A stretch of 64,000 nucleotides of DNA from Candidatus Syntrophopropionicum ammoniitolerans. Lineage in GTDB: Bacteria; Bacillota; Desulfotomaculia; Desulfotomaculales; Pelotomaculaceae. The stretch is from the NCBI GenBank assembly GCA_013201395.1, contig JABMJD010000003.1, forward strand, positions 62,001 through 126,000, in the 5' to 3' direction. The position numbers were made by a program, and so were the translations under genes. The notes under the pieces are model-generated. The model did no database searches. It saw only the letters and a list, made by a program, of their open reading frames with translations, and was not told where the DNA came from. Of the stretch, positions 7,939 to 16,945 are shown in pieces. Position 1 is the stretch's first letter; every line of letters begins with the position of its first letter.

Positions 7939-7995
7939 AGCCTGCCCCCGGAGCCATACCCGGTATTTTCAGGCCGGGTTAGACTCCTGCAGGCT
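7939..7995 (-). other. long three-part RNA hairpin in the fdh 3' untranslated region
   Basis: Three nested stems stack into one rod: AGCCTGC/GCAGGCT (outer), GGAGTC/GGCTCC (middle, with G-U pairs) and ACCCGG/CCGGGT (inner), closed by a ten-base loop. No U tract follows, so it is unlikely to be a simple terminator; the real terminator lies about 40 bases further on. It could protect the message 3' end or bind a protein. Function unknown. Confidence 0.55.
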
Positions 7996-8054
7996 GGCAT
8001 CATCTGGTTATTTGCTGGTTTGCTAATCCTTTAACCTTTTAGTTTAGTTAATAT

Positions 8055-11000
8055 TTATGCTTTTCTAATATTAACCAGAAAGGCCTTGTACTCCGGAACA
8101 GCAACGTTAGCATCGCCAATGAAGGGCGTTAGATTATTCCCAACATCCCCCTGGGATAACCCCGTGTAGCCCCAATGCCATGGTAACGATACAATTTCCA
8201 CAGGACTATCATTTACAATTAAAGGTCTCACAATCGGCAAAACGTTGGCCTTGCATTTTATTTCTGCCCGGGCACTGCTAACGATTATATCATCGCCGGC
8301 TTTTATACCTAAATTGGCAGCCAGGGTCGGTGATATGGTAGCAAATTGCTCCGGCATCAATTCCACCAGCCAGGGGCTGTTTCTCGTCCTGACTCCAGTT
8401 TGGTAATGCTCAATATAGTGGACAGTAGTAGCAACATAAGGGAATTCTTCACTGCCGGTTTCGGCCAGTTTAGAAAAAATGCCGTCCCATCTCATTGCCA
8501 TGGGGTTATTTTGCTGGCTACTAATCGGGTTTTTCACCGGACTTTCCACCGGTTCATAGTGCTCCGGCATCGGGCCCTCTTTTAACCCTGAGGGATTAAA
8601 GAAACGCCCTTGCCCCTCCGGCAGCATAATAAAGGGTGCGTTGGCAGTTACTTCAGGCGGTGAAGGTGCCTTTGTCACCGGGTTCACGATACCAAAGTCA
8701 GGCACATCGTTGGTAACCCATTTTGCTCCATCCCAGTAGATCAGGGGCTTATCCTTTTTCCAGGGCCGTCCGGCCGGGTCGGCTGAACAACGGTTATAAA
8801 CAATACGCCGGTTCAAAGGCCAGACAAAGGTCCACTTAGGATATACGTTAAGCCCGCTTTTGTCTTCAGTACCATGCCGTTTGGTGGCAGGGACTTTTAA
8901 CAACGGGTCTTGCTCCTGAGGATCTACATAATAGTAACCGGTATAAACCCATACCCCACAGGCTGTAGAGCCATCATCCTTGAGGTCACCAAACGTACCC
9001 AGGACCCGCCCGTCGGCTATATTATAGCCGTTAATTTCAATGGCTATTTTTTCTATATCCGGCTCATCGTTATCCTGTTGATCATAGTCCCAGGTTATGT
9101 TTAAAATGGGATCTGTGAATGCGCCGCCATCTTCATATTCTTTGCGGATAGCCTTGTACAACCGGTCGGCAATCCAAAGGTCACTTTTTGCCTGTCCGGG
9201 TGGTTCCACAGCCTTCCAGCGCCAGGGAATATGGCGCGCGCTATTTGTTCTGGTGCCTTCTTTTTCATAAATATGGGCTGCCGGCAGTAAGAATACTTCT
9301 GTATCTATTTCTGCCGGGTTTGCTCCCGGGCGCCGCCAGAAGGCAGCCGTTTCGTTCTCGAAAATATCGACACATACCATCCAATCCGCTTTCTCCAGAG
9401 CTTTGGCCTCATTAGAAGCGTCAGGCCCGGCTACAGATGGGTTTTCCGCCCAACAAAAGACACCCTTAATATGTCCTTCCTCCAGAGAGCCGTAGGAAGA
9501 CATGTGAGAGTGGTCTTTACCATCTGATTTAGGCAACCAATCAAAACAAAAGTCATTTTCCCTGGTTGCTTTATCGCCGTACCAGGCTTTAAGCAAACTG
9601 GCTACAAATTTAGGCGTATTGGACCAGTATCCCGTTTTGGGTGTTGTCACGTCCAGATAGTCTTGATACGTGGGGTGTTTAGTGGCATCAGGGACAGCAA
9701 GATAAGCTGTAATATTGTTCCAAAGCATCCCCATGTCGCAGGCACCCTGAACGTTAGATTGTCCCCGTTGCGGGTTTACACCGCCACCGGGCATACCCAC
9801 ATTACCCAGTAGGAGTTGAACCATGCAAGTTGCCCGTGTGTTTTGGGTACCATAACTATGTTGGGTGATCCCCAATACATAAATTAGGTTGCCGGCCACA
9901 TCCGGTTTTCCTGACTCACAGTAGGTAGAGTAAGCCTCCAGCAAAGTATCTTCCGGGGTCCCTGTGACATTACTTACGGTTTTTATGTCATAGCGGGAAA
10001 CATGCTTCTTCAGAATTTGCCAGACGCACTGAGGATCCTGCAGAGTGGGATCCTTTCTAATATTATCGCCGTCCTTTTGGTAGGCCCAACTTGCAGTATT
10101 GTAGACCAATTTGCCGTCCTTTTCCTCCAGGCCTGAGAAAAGTCCATCTTCAAAATGATAGTCAGGACTGATTAGGTAGGAAGCATTGGTATAGTTTTGC
10201 ACATATTCATGTTGGTAAAGATCATTTTCTATGGCATAATTCATTAAACCATATAGGAATGATATATCCGTACCCGGACGCAAGGGAACATAAATATCTG
10301 CCTGAGCTGCTGTTTTGGTAAATCTGGGGTCAACAACGATGATTTTGGCTCCCTTTCCCTTGGCTATGCCAATATGACGCATGGCCATTGGGTGAGATTC
10401 AGCCGGGTTGGAACCAATAATCAGGAACATGTCCGCATTTTGATAATCATTAAAGTTATTTGTCATTACTCCCCGACCAAATGAATTAGCCAGACCGGCT
10501 ACGGTGGGGGAGTGTCAGAGGCGGGCACAGTGATCAAGATCAACTACACCAAGTCCACCCCGCATCAATTTATTTATTATATAATCCTCTTCGTTGTTAA
10601 CATTAGCGCTGCCCATTTGGCAAATAGCCATGGTGCGGTTAACAGTAACGCCATTCTCATCTTTTTCTTCAAATGTTTCATCCCGGGTCTTTTTTACCCG
10701 CTTGGCAATTTCAGATAAGGCCCAGTCCCAGTCTTTTACCTCCCACTTGTCACTATTAGGGGCACGGTAAAGAACCTCCGTTAACCGCCCCGGATTGAGC
10801 ACGCGTTGACGGTTTTTATCTACAATTGTATAAACATCTGAAAGAGCTGTCCCCTTGGGACATAAGGCCCCTTCATTAATGGGGCTGTCAGGGTCCCCTT
10901 CAATATAAACCACCTTATCATCTTCAGAATAAACTATAGTAGTACAACCACATCCACAATAGGAACAGCCGGAGGAGGTTTCCTTGGTTTTCGTTATTTT

Positions 11001-11138
11001 TAAAGGACCAACATCATAACTAGGCAGGTTTTCACCCGCGGCAGCAGGTTTTGCACTGATTCCTTCAAAAAAAACCGTTCCAGCCGCGCCTATTCCCAAA
11101 TACTTAAAGAAATCACGGCGGCTAATACCTTTTTTCAT
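8055..11138 (-). CDS. fdnG: selenocysteine formate dehydrogenase, catalytic subunit (Tat-exported)
   Basis: A molybdopterin oxidoreductase of about 1027 residues that oxidises formate. Two open frames (8055..10466 and 10515..11138) are one gene: the frame continues through TGA at 10515..10517, reading DHCARL-Sec-HSPTVAGLANSFGRG, which aligns with E. coli FdnG around its Sec residue. A bacterial SECIS hairpin follows. The N-terminus has a twin-arginine signal (SRRDFFKYLG) and a [4Fe-4S] cysteine cluster (CSYCGCGC...CPKG). The body carries the MGD-binding segments. It is the last gene of the operon after the iron-sulfur and membrane subunits, so it should act outside the membrane and pass electrons inward. 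Whether it uses molybdenum or tungsten cannot be told. Confidence 0.93.
10480..10517 (-). promoter_or_regulatory. bacterial SECIS element of the formate dehydrogenase
   Basis: Directly after the UGA codon the message can form a stem UAGCC/GGCUA closed by the loop GGUCU. As I recall it, the E. coli fdhF element has its GGUCU apical loop at the same distance, 18 bases after UGA. This should recruit SelB and selenocysteyl-tRNA. The selenocysteine machinery genes are not in the window. Confidence 0.8.
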
Positions 11139-11241
11139 AGCGGTTAATATTACCCTCCTTTACCTTGGAATAAACACTGTTAATTTTGCTGGGTATCACA
11201 CAAATCCATACCCTGTAATTCATTTCAAATATCATTTACAA

Positions 11242-12414
11242 TTAGGCTTGGAAGCCTGTACCGGTTCCAATTGAGTGACCGCTGCCATGAACATATTCCT
11301 CTTTGGCCATAATTGGGAAGTTTTCAACAAAGAAACAATATGCCAGGACCAGGAAGCTCCACATACCCATTGTCATCAACCACTCCCAGATACTGGGGAA
11401 ATAGCTGCCTCCCATGGCTCCGGCCATACCTGTAAATACCACGTTTACCCGGTTGAATACAACCCCGACGACCACTAGTATGGAAGCTGTCAATACACCA
11501 CCTAGCTTGTTACGTACAGACGGCATAGCATACATGATAATTGGGAGGATAATAAACAAGATCATTTCTATTAGAAACATATTACTTTCAAAGGACCCAT
11601 TAAAGGCCATAGAAAACACACCGCGGTATACCAGATCAATTATTTTCACAATGAGATAAATGACCAGCATCCACAAGGTCACTTTTGTCAGGCTAGAGAA
11701 TATTGGCAATTCTGGTTCCCGCCCATATGTTCTAGCCGCAAGGGTCCCTTCAATGGTAACCATAGCGGGCCCAAGAAAGAAAGCCGACCAAACGAAGAAA
11801 AATGGGATGAGCATCGACCACCACAGCGGGTAAAGTCTATCAACAGCCACAATATAGAGAGAGCCGAGTGAGGACTGGTGCAGGGAAGGCAAGACTATGC
11901 CTAGAATTAACAAGAAAGGTAATGCACCGTGCAGTATCCTCTTGAGGCTCGGGAAATTGATCTTTTCAAAAACAATATCACCAAACTCCAGTACCTGCAC
12001 TGTTGTATAGATGGCTATGCACCAAAATACTTCAAATAACACTGAGTGATATCCCCAATAAAAGAAGGGGCGCCAGAAGTTGAACCAACGTCCAATATCC
12101 AGAAACAAACTGACCAGTGCTATGATATAGCCGAGCATAGAAGTCAAAAGAGCAGCCCGAACTATTGGTAGGTATTTATCCTTATGCAGCACGTGCACAA
12201 TTAAGGCAGTGCTGAAACCGCCACCTGCCAGGGCAATGCCGCAAAGCAAGTCAAAACCAATCCACAGACCCCAGGGCCATTCATCACTCAGATTGGTTAC
12301 AGCCCCCAGTCCGGATATAAAACGCCAAAGTGCAACTGCAGCAGCAATTCCCACCAGCAGTATCAATAACTTTCTAAAACCAGTCAACCTGAAACTAAAG
12401 CGTCCAAATTGCAT
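11242..12414 (-). CDS. HybB/NrfD-type membrane subunit of formate dehydrogenase
   Basis: A 390-residue integral membrane protein with about ten hydrophobic segments, of the NrfD/PsrC/HybB family. It resembles HybB of hydrogenase-2 more than the haem-b FdnI subunit, and no pattern of haem ligands like FdnI is apparent. Family members pass electrons between a periplasm-side iron-sulfur protein and menaquinone and may move protons. It lies between the iron-sulfur and catalytic subunit genes, so the enzyme should link formate oxidation to the quinone pool. Confidence 0.85.
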   Translation of the reverse strand: MQFGRFSFRLTGFRKLLILLVGIAAAVALWRFISGLGAVTNLSDEWPWGLWIGFDLLCGIALAGGGFSTALIVHVLHKDKYLPIVRAALLTSMLGYIIALVSLFLDIGRWFNFWRPFFYWGYHSVLFEVFWCIAIYTTVQVLEFGDIVFEKINFPSLKRILHGALPFLLILGIVLPSLHQSSLGSLYIVAVDRLYPLWWSMLIPFFFVWSAFFLGPAMVTIEGTLAARTYGREPELPIFSSLTKVTLWMLVIYLIVKIIDLVYRGVFSMAFNGSFESNMFLIEMILFIILPIIMYAMPSVRNKLGGVLTASILVVVGVVFNRVNVVFTGMAGAMGGSYFPSIWEWLMTMGMWSFLVLAYCFFVENFPIMAKEEYVHGSGHSIGTGTGFQA

Positions 12415-12444
12415 TTAATTCTCACCTCCAGTTATCCAGAATAA

Positions 12445-13278
12445 CTACTTATTGTCAACAGGCTCAAACAATTCTGACTCCTCAATATGCTCCGCACGGC
12501 GCTTGGTGTAGGCGCGCATTATAGTTAGAACAGCACCCCATCCAAAGAATAGAGCAGGGGTCCATTTAAGCACATCCCAGGTTAGGGAAGGTATTGACCT
12601 AGTGGTGACAGGTTTGCCGAAAGCTTCGGTCCTGAAACCTATTTTGTCAAAGGGAACGTCAGAAATATAAAGCCACGAAGTACCACCATATTCCTTTTCA
12701 CCGTATACATGCTTTACATACCCTGGAATTGTATTAATTCTTTCCCAGGCCTCCGCCAATAGTTCATCCCTATCCCCATATTTCAACGCACCCGTTAGGC
12801 AGGCTGAAACACAGGCCGGCTCCATGTCCTCCTTCATGCGGTCGTAACAAAAACGGCATTTCAACACATAAGGAAAAGCCTTGTCCCACTGGAATGAAGG
12901 CACCCCAAAAGGGCAAGCGATCATGCAGTAGCGACAGCCGACACAGTAATCCTTATTAAGTTCTGTTGGCTTGTAAATTACTGCCCCTTCTTTTGTTTTA
13001 ACAAAGGAATGAGTAAAACATGCTGACTCACAGGCAGGTTCGAGACAATGCATACATTGTCTTTTTACGAAGCGCCATTTGAGTTTCTGTCCTTCTTCTT
13101 CGATTAGATAATAATTTACTTTGGTCCAGGTATTGGCACTCAACTTCTCTGGGTTGTCCCAGCTGTTGGAAAACTCGCTCTTATCGGCCGGCAAATCGTT
13201 CCATGATTTGCACGCAACCTGGCAGCTGCGGCAACCGATACACCTGGTAATGTCCACCAGGACACCTTTAGACATCAT
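12445..13278 (-). CDS. formate dehydrogenase iron-sulfur subunit
   Basis: A 277-residue ferredoxin-like subunit with four cysteine groups for [4Fe-4S] clusters: CIGCRSCQVAC near residue 12, CMHCLEPACESAC, CVGCRYCMIACPFG and CRFCYDRM...CVSAC. A C-terminal hydrophobic helix (TWDVLKWTPALFFGWGAVL) anchors it, as in FdnH. It has no signal of its own, so it should be exported as a complex with the Tat-signal catalytic subunit. It is the first gene of the fdh operon; GGAGGTGG precedes the paired ATG codons. A cofactor riboswitch lies just upstream. Confidence 0.9.
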   Translation of the reverse strand: MMSKGVLVDITRCIGCRSCQVACKSWNDLPADKSEFSNSWDNPEKLSANTWTKVNYYLIEEEGQKLKWRFVKRQCMHCLEPACESACFTHSFVKTKEGAVIYKPTELNKDYCVGCRYCMIACPFGVPSFQWDKAFPYVLKCRFCYDRMKEDMEPACVSACLTGALKYGDRDELLAEAWERINTIPGYVKHVYGEKEYGGTSWLYISDVPFDKIGFRTEAFGKPVTTRSIPSLTWDVLKWTPALFFGWGAVLTIMRAYTKRRAEHIEESELFEPVDNK

Positions 13279-13327
13279 TCCACCTCCGGTTTCTGCTTGG
13301 ATTTAAGATACTCGGGCATTTTACCTT

Positions 13328-13438
13328 ATCCCCTTTCCAAATCCGGGAGGCACACTAGTTTCCCTGTGCACCCTAACGACCTGGCATTCATAGCTATTAT
13401 AGGCTTCCAGATTGCCAGGTTCGGAGATTTTAGCACAC
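13328..13438 (-). ncRNA. putative Moco/Tuco (molybdenum or tungsten cofactor) riboswitch before the fdh operon
   Basis: On minus, closing stem AUCUCC (13433..13438) pairs with GGGGAU (13328..13333). Inside are a GCC(A)GGUCGU segment, AGGGUGC, a hairpin with GGGAAAC (GNRA loop), GUGCCUCCC and GGAAAGGGGA. The same landmarks in the same order occur before moeA at 16716, with a compensatory change in the closing stem (A-U here, C-G there). They match my memory of the Moco RNA motif. No terminator follows before the ribosome-binding site of the iron-sulfur gene, so control may be at translation. Confidence 0.72.
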
Positions 13439-13442
13439 ACAA

Positions 13443-13471
13443 ATTATACCCTTTTTCTGTCTGTACTCTAA
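13443..13471 (-). promoter_or_regulatory. candidate promoter of the fdh operon
   Basis: A perfect TATAAT on minus (13443..13448) lies just upstream of the riboswitch aptamer. The matching -35 (TTAGAG, 13466..13471) is poor, so initiation may need an activator. Confidence 0.45.
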
Positions 13472-13520
13472 TACCCCCTCAAATATTTCCTCCTTTCTTT
13501 CTATAAATAAAAAATGCTTT

Positions 13521-13587
13521 GGGCTACATCACACCGTATGACATTAATTGGGGTTATAAAGCCATAAAATAATCTAATAGGTAGCCC
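13521..13587. repeat. inverted repeat upstream of the fdh operon
   Basis: Perfect arms GGGCTAC (13521..13527) and GTAGCCC (13581..13587) flank about 53 AT-rich bases, between tatC and the fdh riboswitch. The surrounding 13472..13730 has no gene. It may be a regulator site or chance. Confidence 0.3.
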
Positions 13588-13730
13588 GCAAATTATTTAT
13601 TTAAGTTCTATACAATTATTTGATTTACCTGCATAAAAAATAATTTTTCTGTGTTTTTTTGAGAAGTTTATAATATTACATACATTAATTAAAAAGCGAC
13701 CCTTTACAAAAGCAGGTTCAAAAAAATTTA

Positions 13731-14501
13731 TTATGGCTGGGCATCTGCCGCTTCCCTGGCCTGTTCCCGCGCTTTTCTACGGATCATTCTGCGTTCAGTA
13801 ATACGCACCACCAAAACACTAAACTCAAAAAGCAGGTACATGGGCCCACTAACTATTAAACAGGTAATAATGTCTGGGGTAGGAGTAATAACAGCAGCAA
13901 TAACAACAGATACCAGGATCGCGTAGCGACGGTTTTTAGCACAGAAAGCATAGCTGACTAACCCCAACCTGGCTAAAAAATAGCTGACTAAAGGAAGCTC
14001 AAAGACGATGCCGAAAGGAATGAGGAAAGAGATGGTAAAGGAAATATATTTGTCAATGGTCAGCACCGGTAACAGGTTCGGACCGGCAAACTGTAGTAAG
14101 AAATTGACACCATAGCGCAGCACGCCAAAGAAACCGAAAGCCACCCCGGCAATAAAGCTTAGAAATGAAATCACTACAAATGAGGTAAAAAAAATCTTTT
14201 CATGTTTCTTCAAGGCGGGCACAACAAATCCCCAGATTTGCCACAAAATAATGGGTAGCGAAGCCAGGAAGCCGGTGAAGAACGATAATTTTAGTTTTAC
14301 AAATATGGGCTCGGTAACGCCCAGAAAGCTTACCGTTTGATCAAGTCTGGTCAGCGGTTCCATAAGGATCTCTAGAATCTGGTCAATAAAAAAATAGGCA
14401 GCAATGGCCAGCACTATGATAGAGATTGCAGAAACGACAAAAACCCGGCGCAGTTCTTCCAGGTGTGCCATTACGGGCATTTCTTCTGTTTTTTTAGCCA
14501 T
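13731..14501 (-). CDS. tatC: twin-arginine translocase subunit TatC
   Basis: A 256-residue membrane protein with the six-helix TatC pattern. It starts with EMPVMAHLEELRR, the conserved cytoplasmic motif, and has the FFTGFLASLPIILWQIWGFVVPAL segment and LPFGIVFELP-type region (here LIPFGIVFELPLVSYFLARLG). It binds twin-arginine signals of folded proteins. The only clear Tat substrate nearby is the formate dehydrogenase just downstream, and tatA is about 4 kb away, so this is probably a dedicated export pair. GGGAGGTG precedes the ATG. The 267 bases upstream, to fdhE, show nothing I can name. Confidence 0.93.
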   Translation of the reverse strand: MAKKTEEMPVMAHLEELRRVFVVSAISIIVLAIAAYFFIDQILEILMEPLTRLDQTVSFLGVTEPIFVKLKLSFFTGFLASLPIILWQIWGFVVPALKKHEKIFFTSFVVISFLSFIAGVAFGFFGVLRYGVNFLLQFAGPNLLPVLTIDKYISFTISFLIPFGIVFELPLVSYFLARLGLVSYAFCAKNRRYAILVSVVIAAVITPTPDIITCLIVSGPMYLLFEFSVLVVRITERRMIRRKAREQAREAADAQP

Positions 14502-14768
14502 TTCACACCTCCCGTAAGCAATGAAGAATAATTATTGGATCCTTGGACTAGTAATGCAAGAAATCGATTTTTGCTGCTGCTACTGTTATTTGTATTGCTT
14601 TATGCGGCCCATCCACTCCAATAAACAATTAAAATCTGAATGGGATTCCATAATCAACCCGGTTGCCCAGATTTACGTCATTAGAAACACATATTCATTA
14701 TTACTCTTAAAGAATTAACTTACGACACCTTTGCTTAATATTCCTGCCATCTTATCTATCTGATACAA

Positions 14769-15563
14769 TTAATCAACCTGTTGATTGAAATAACCCTCCC
14801 GCATAGCCAGGATGTCCAACTGTACCGTATTAATGTCTTCCCAGAAAGGCATTAGCTTTTTGCCGCCCATTTTGGCTCCATCTACGGTTTTAATGTAGCC
14901 CAGGCATTTGTCACAATAATAAACCCTGTATTTTCCCATTCCTTCCACTGTGAAAAATTGTGATTCCTTACTTGCACAATGAGGGCAACCCAGACGATAA
15001 AAACGCCATTTCGTTTCACAAAGACCACAATATAGGTAACGTTTGCCACTTTCCTTCTCCAGCAGTGCCAAAACGGGTTTGGCGCCACAGACAGGACAAT
15101 GCCCCCTCATCCATGTTTCAGAATCAAAAATGGCCTTTACATTGTTGGCATACTGCCGCAGATATGGCCTGGTAGTATGGTTCAATAAAAATCCAAAGGT
15201 TTCAGGGAACAGGTCTATTTTTAAATGTGAGAGCACATTTTCCCCCGGGATAAATGCCTTGGCGGCAAATTCTTCCCGGTCAACCGGTGCAACAGGCAAA
15301 GCAGACTCTATCTGCTTTATTTCCTCAGCTAGTTCAGGCAGGTGTTCCTTGATTATACCGGCCACCTGTTTCATGGTAGTAAAAAAGTCTTCAGTTTTAA
15401 CCTGGGGTGGACATATAGCAGCTAACGGCAGTGTCCTCTCTTGCCTTTGTTTCAAAGCGGCCTCATCAGGCATGTTGAAAGTTACGGCGTCGTCCTTTAC
15501 TGTAATCTGCAAAAATTTCTGATGATAGTCCCCTAGCATATCCTGTAGTGACGGAGTTTGCAT
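14769..15563 (-). CDS. fdhE: formate dehydrogenase accessory protein FdhE
   Basis: A 264-residue FdhE-family protein. It has four CxxC pairs in its central and C-terminal part (HCPVCGAKP, YCGLCETKW, GCPHCASKE, YCDKCLGY), matching the rubredoxin-like iron-binding sites of FdhE, which is needed for maturation of respiratory formate dehydrogenases. The N-terminal 110 residues are helical and variable, as in the family. First in a minus-strand series fdhE, tatC, then the structural genes, separated from them by gaps of about 270 and 450 bases, so it may have its own promoter. Confidence 0.88.
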   Translation of the reverse strand: MQTPSLQDMLGDYHQKFLQITVKDDAVTFNMPDEAALKQRQERTLPLAAICPPQVKTEDFFTTMKQVAGIIKEHLPELAEEIKQIESALPVAPVDREEFAAKAFIPGENVLSHLKIDLFPETFGFLLNHTTRPYLRQYANNVKAIFDSETWMRGHCPVCGAKPVLALLEKESGKRYLYCGLCETKWRFYRLGCPHCASKESQFFTVEGMGKYRVYYCDKCLGYIKTVDGAKMGGKKLMPFWEDINTVQLDILAMREGYFNQQVD

Positions 15564-15814
15564 TGTAAAATTTCGCCCACTTTCTTTTTATATTATATTA
15601 GCCCAGCATTATGTGCATTCTTCTATTCTAGAGTGAGCATAACAAGTAGGACATATGGATGTCAATTAAATTATTTTCCACTCCGGCAGCAAAATCGGCT
15701 CGGGCGTCAAGGACATTTTGTTTTTTTGGCGAAGTCTATTGTTAAATTAAGGAGTGCCTTTAAACACACAGTGTAAATGGGGCGCAAATACTATGACTCC
15801 CGGGAGAAACGGCA

Positions 15815-16597
15815 TTGGACATATCAAGGTTAACAGTCAAGGAAATCAAAGAATTAGCCGCCGGGCCAAAAGGAGCCGGCCCCGAATTCAGGCAGGCCCT
15901 GGCGGAGGACAAAAGAATAGGAGTCCTGGAAATATACAGGAAGCTATTGCGTACTGAAACGGCCATAATATATGAGACCAGGCGTCTGACAAAAATGTTT
16001 ACATATGAAAAAGACCTAAAAAAAAAGGGGTGCTATCCTATTGCGGGTGTAGATGAAGCGGGAAGGGGCCCCTTGGCCGGACCGGTGATAGCTGCCGCCG
16101 TTATTCTGCCTGAAGAAGAAGCCCCGGTTGGCCTCAATGACTCCAAAAAACTCACACCCCTCAGGCGGGAGGCATTGGCCTGCCAAATCAAAAAAACTGC
16201 ACAAGCATGGTCCATTGGCATTTCATCCGTAGAAGAGATTTTTGCTGATAATATCCACCAGGCCAGCCTAATAGCCATGCTCAGGGCTGTTTTGGGGCTC
16301 ACTCTAAAGCCTGCCCATGTGCTGGTAGATGGTTTCAAAATTAAACATCTGGCCTGTCCCCAGACACCCATTGTCGGGGGGGATGTTTTATGTGCTTCCA
16401 TAGCAGCAGCCTCAATCCTGGCTAAGGTTACCAGGGACGGTATAATGGATTCCTTCCATAGTATTTATCCACAATACGGCTTTGACCACCATAAAGGCTA
16501 CGGTACACAGGAACACCTGGAGGCCCTTTCCATATACGGACCATGTCCCATTCACAGAACAGGCTACAAACCTGTGCAGGAATGCCTGCGGCTATGA
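15815..16597 (+). CDS. rnhB: ribonuclease HII
   Basis: A 260-residue type 2 RNase H that removes misincorporated ribonucleotides and RNA from RNA-DNA hybrids. The catalytic core starts at GVDEAGRGPLAGPV with its Asp-Glu pair, followed by DSKKL and VDGFKI, which supply the other acidic residues. The N-terminal 70 residues (MDISRLTVKEIKELAAG...) form the extra domain typical of Bacillus-type RNase HII. TTG start at 15815 with GGGAG upstream. Usually this gene follows rbgA on the same strand; here it faces the other way and is separated by moeA and tatA. Confidence 0.93.
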   Translation: MDISRLTVKEIKELAAGPKGAGPEFRQALAEDKRIGVLEIYRKLLRTETAIIYETRRLTKMFTYEKDLKKKGCYPIAGVDEAGRGPLAGPVIAAAVILPEEEAPVGLNDSKKLTPLRREALACQIKKTAQAWSIGISSVEEIFADNIHQASLIAMLRAVLGLTLKPAHVLVDGFKIKHLACPQTPIVGGDVLCASIAAASILAKVTRDGIMDSFHSIYPQYGFDHHKGYGTQEHLEALSIYGPCPIHRTGYKPVQECLRL

Positions 16598-16623
16598 GCT
16601 CTGCCCTTCCCAGCATATATATT

Positions 16624-16642
16624 AATCCCCCTTTGGGGGATT
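16624..16642 (+). terminator. hairpin after rnhB
   Basis: AATCCCCC and GGGGGATT pair around three bases; the following TTGTGTATTG is only moderately T-rich. Probably ends rnhB transcription before the moeA leader. Confidence 0.45.
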
Positions 16643-16715
16643 GTGTATTGCATATTTAGGAAATATAATCAAAATGCTATATATTCTTATAGTAATAAAA
16701 TTTAACTGCTATCTG

Positions 16716-16815
16716 CTCTCCGATCCGGTTAAAACCTATATCTACAACAGGACATGGTTGCCGGACGTCAGGGTGCCCTGGGAAACCGGGTCGCCTTCCA
16801 TTGTGAAAAGGGGAG
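16716..16815 (+). ncRNA. putative Moco/Tuco riboswitch before moeA
   Basis: Closing stem CUCUCC (16716..16721) pairs with GGGGAG (16810..16815). Inside are GGACAUGGUUGCCGGACGU, AGGGUGC, a hairpin CCUGG-GAAA-CCGGG and UCGCCUUCC. The sequence matches, element by element, the aptamer before the fdh operon, and the gene downstream makes molybdenum cofactor. The Moco motif is known upstream of such genes. Whether it is the molybdenum or tungsten form depends on the P3 stem, which I could not settle. Confidence 0.8.
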
Positions 16816-16834
16816 TTGGACCCTGGGTTTGTCG

Positions 16835-16882
16835 ACCGGGCCAGCTTTGCTATGCAATGCTGGTCCGGTACTGTGTTTTTTG
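16835..16882 (+). terminator. expression-platform terminator of the moeA riboswitch
   Basis: An 11-base-pair stem, ACCGGGCCAGC (16835..16845) with GCTGGTCCGGT (16859..16869, one G-U pair), followed by ACTGTGTTTTTT. It lies between the aptamer and moeA, so cofactor binding probably controls transcription read-through. Confidence 0.75.
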
Positions 16883-16945
16883 GATTAAAATTTCCTAGAA
16901 GCCAGACACTATAGAATAAATATTGATAAACGGGGATTTCTTACA

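Noticed and set aside
8055-10466. A separate molybdopterin oxidoreductase gene starting at ATG 10466
   Set aside because: It is in the same frame as the Tat-signal fragment upstream and continues through UGA with the formate dehydrogenase Sec motif and a SECIS hairpin; one gene.
14521-14718. A 65-codon plus-strand frame between tatC and fdhE
   Set aside because: Unusual cysteine-rich, AT-driven composition, no ribosome-binding site and no family resemblance.
15754-15957. Frame upstream of and overlapping rnhB
   Set aside because: Overlaps the N-terminal domain of RNase HII in another frame with no ribosome-binding site.
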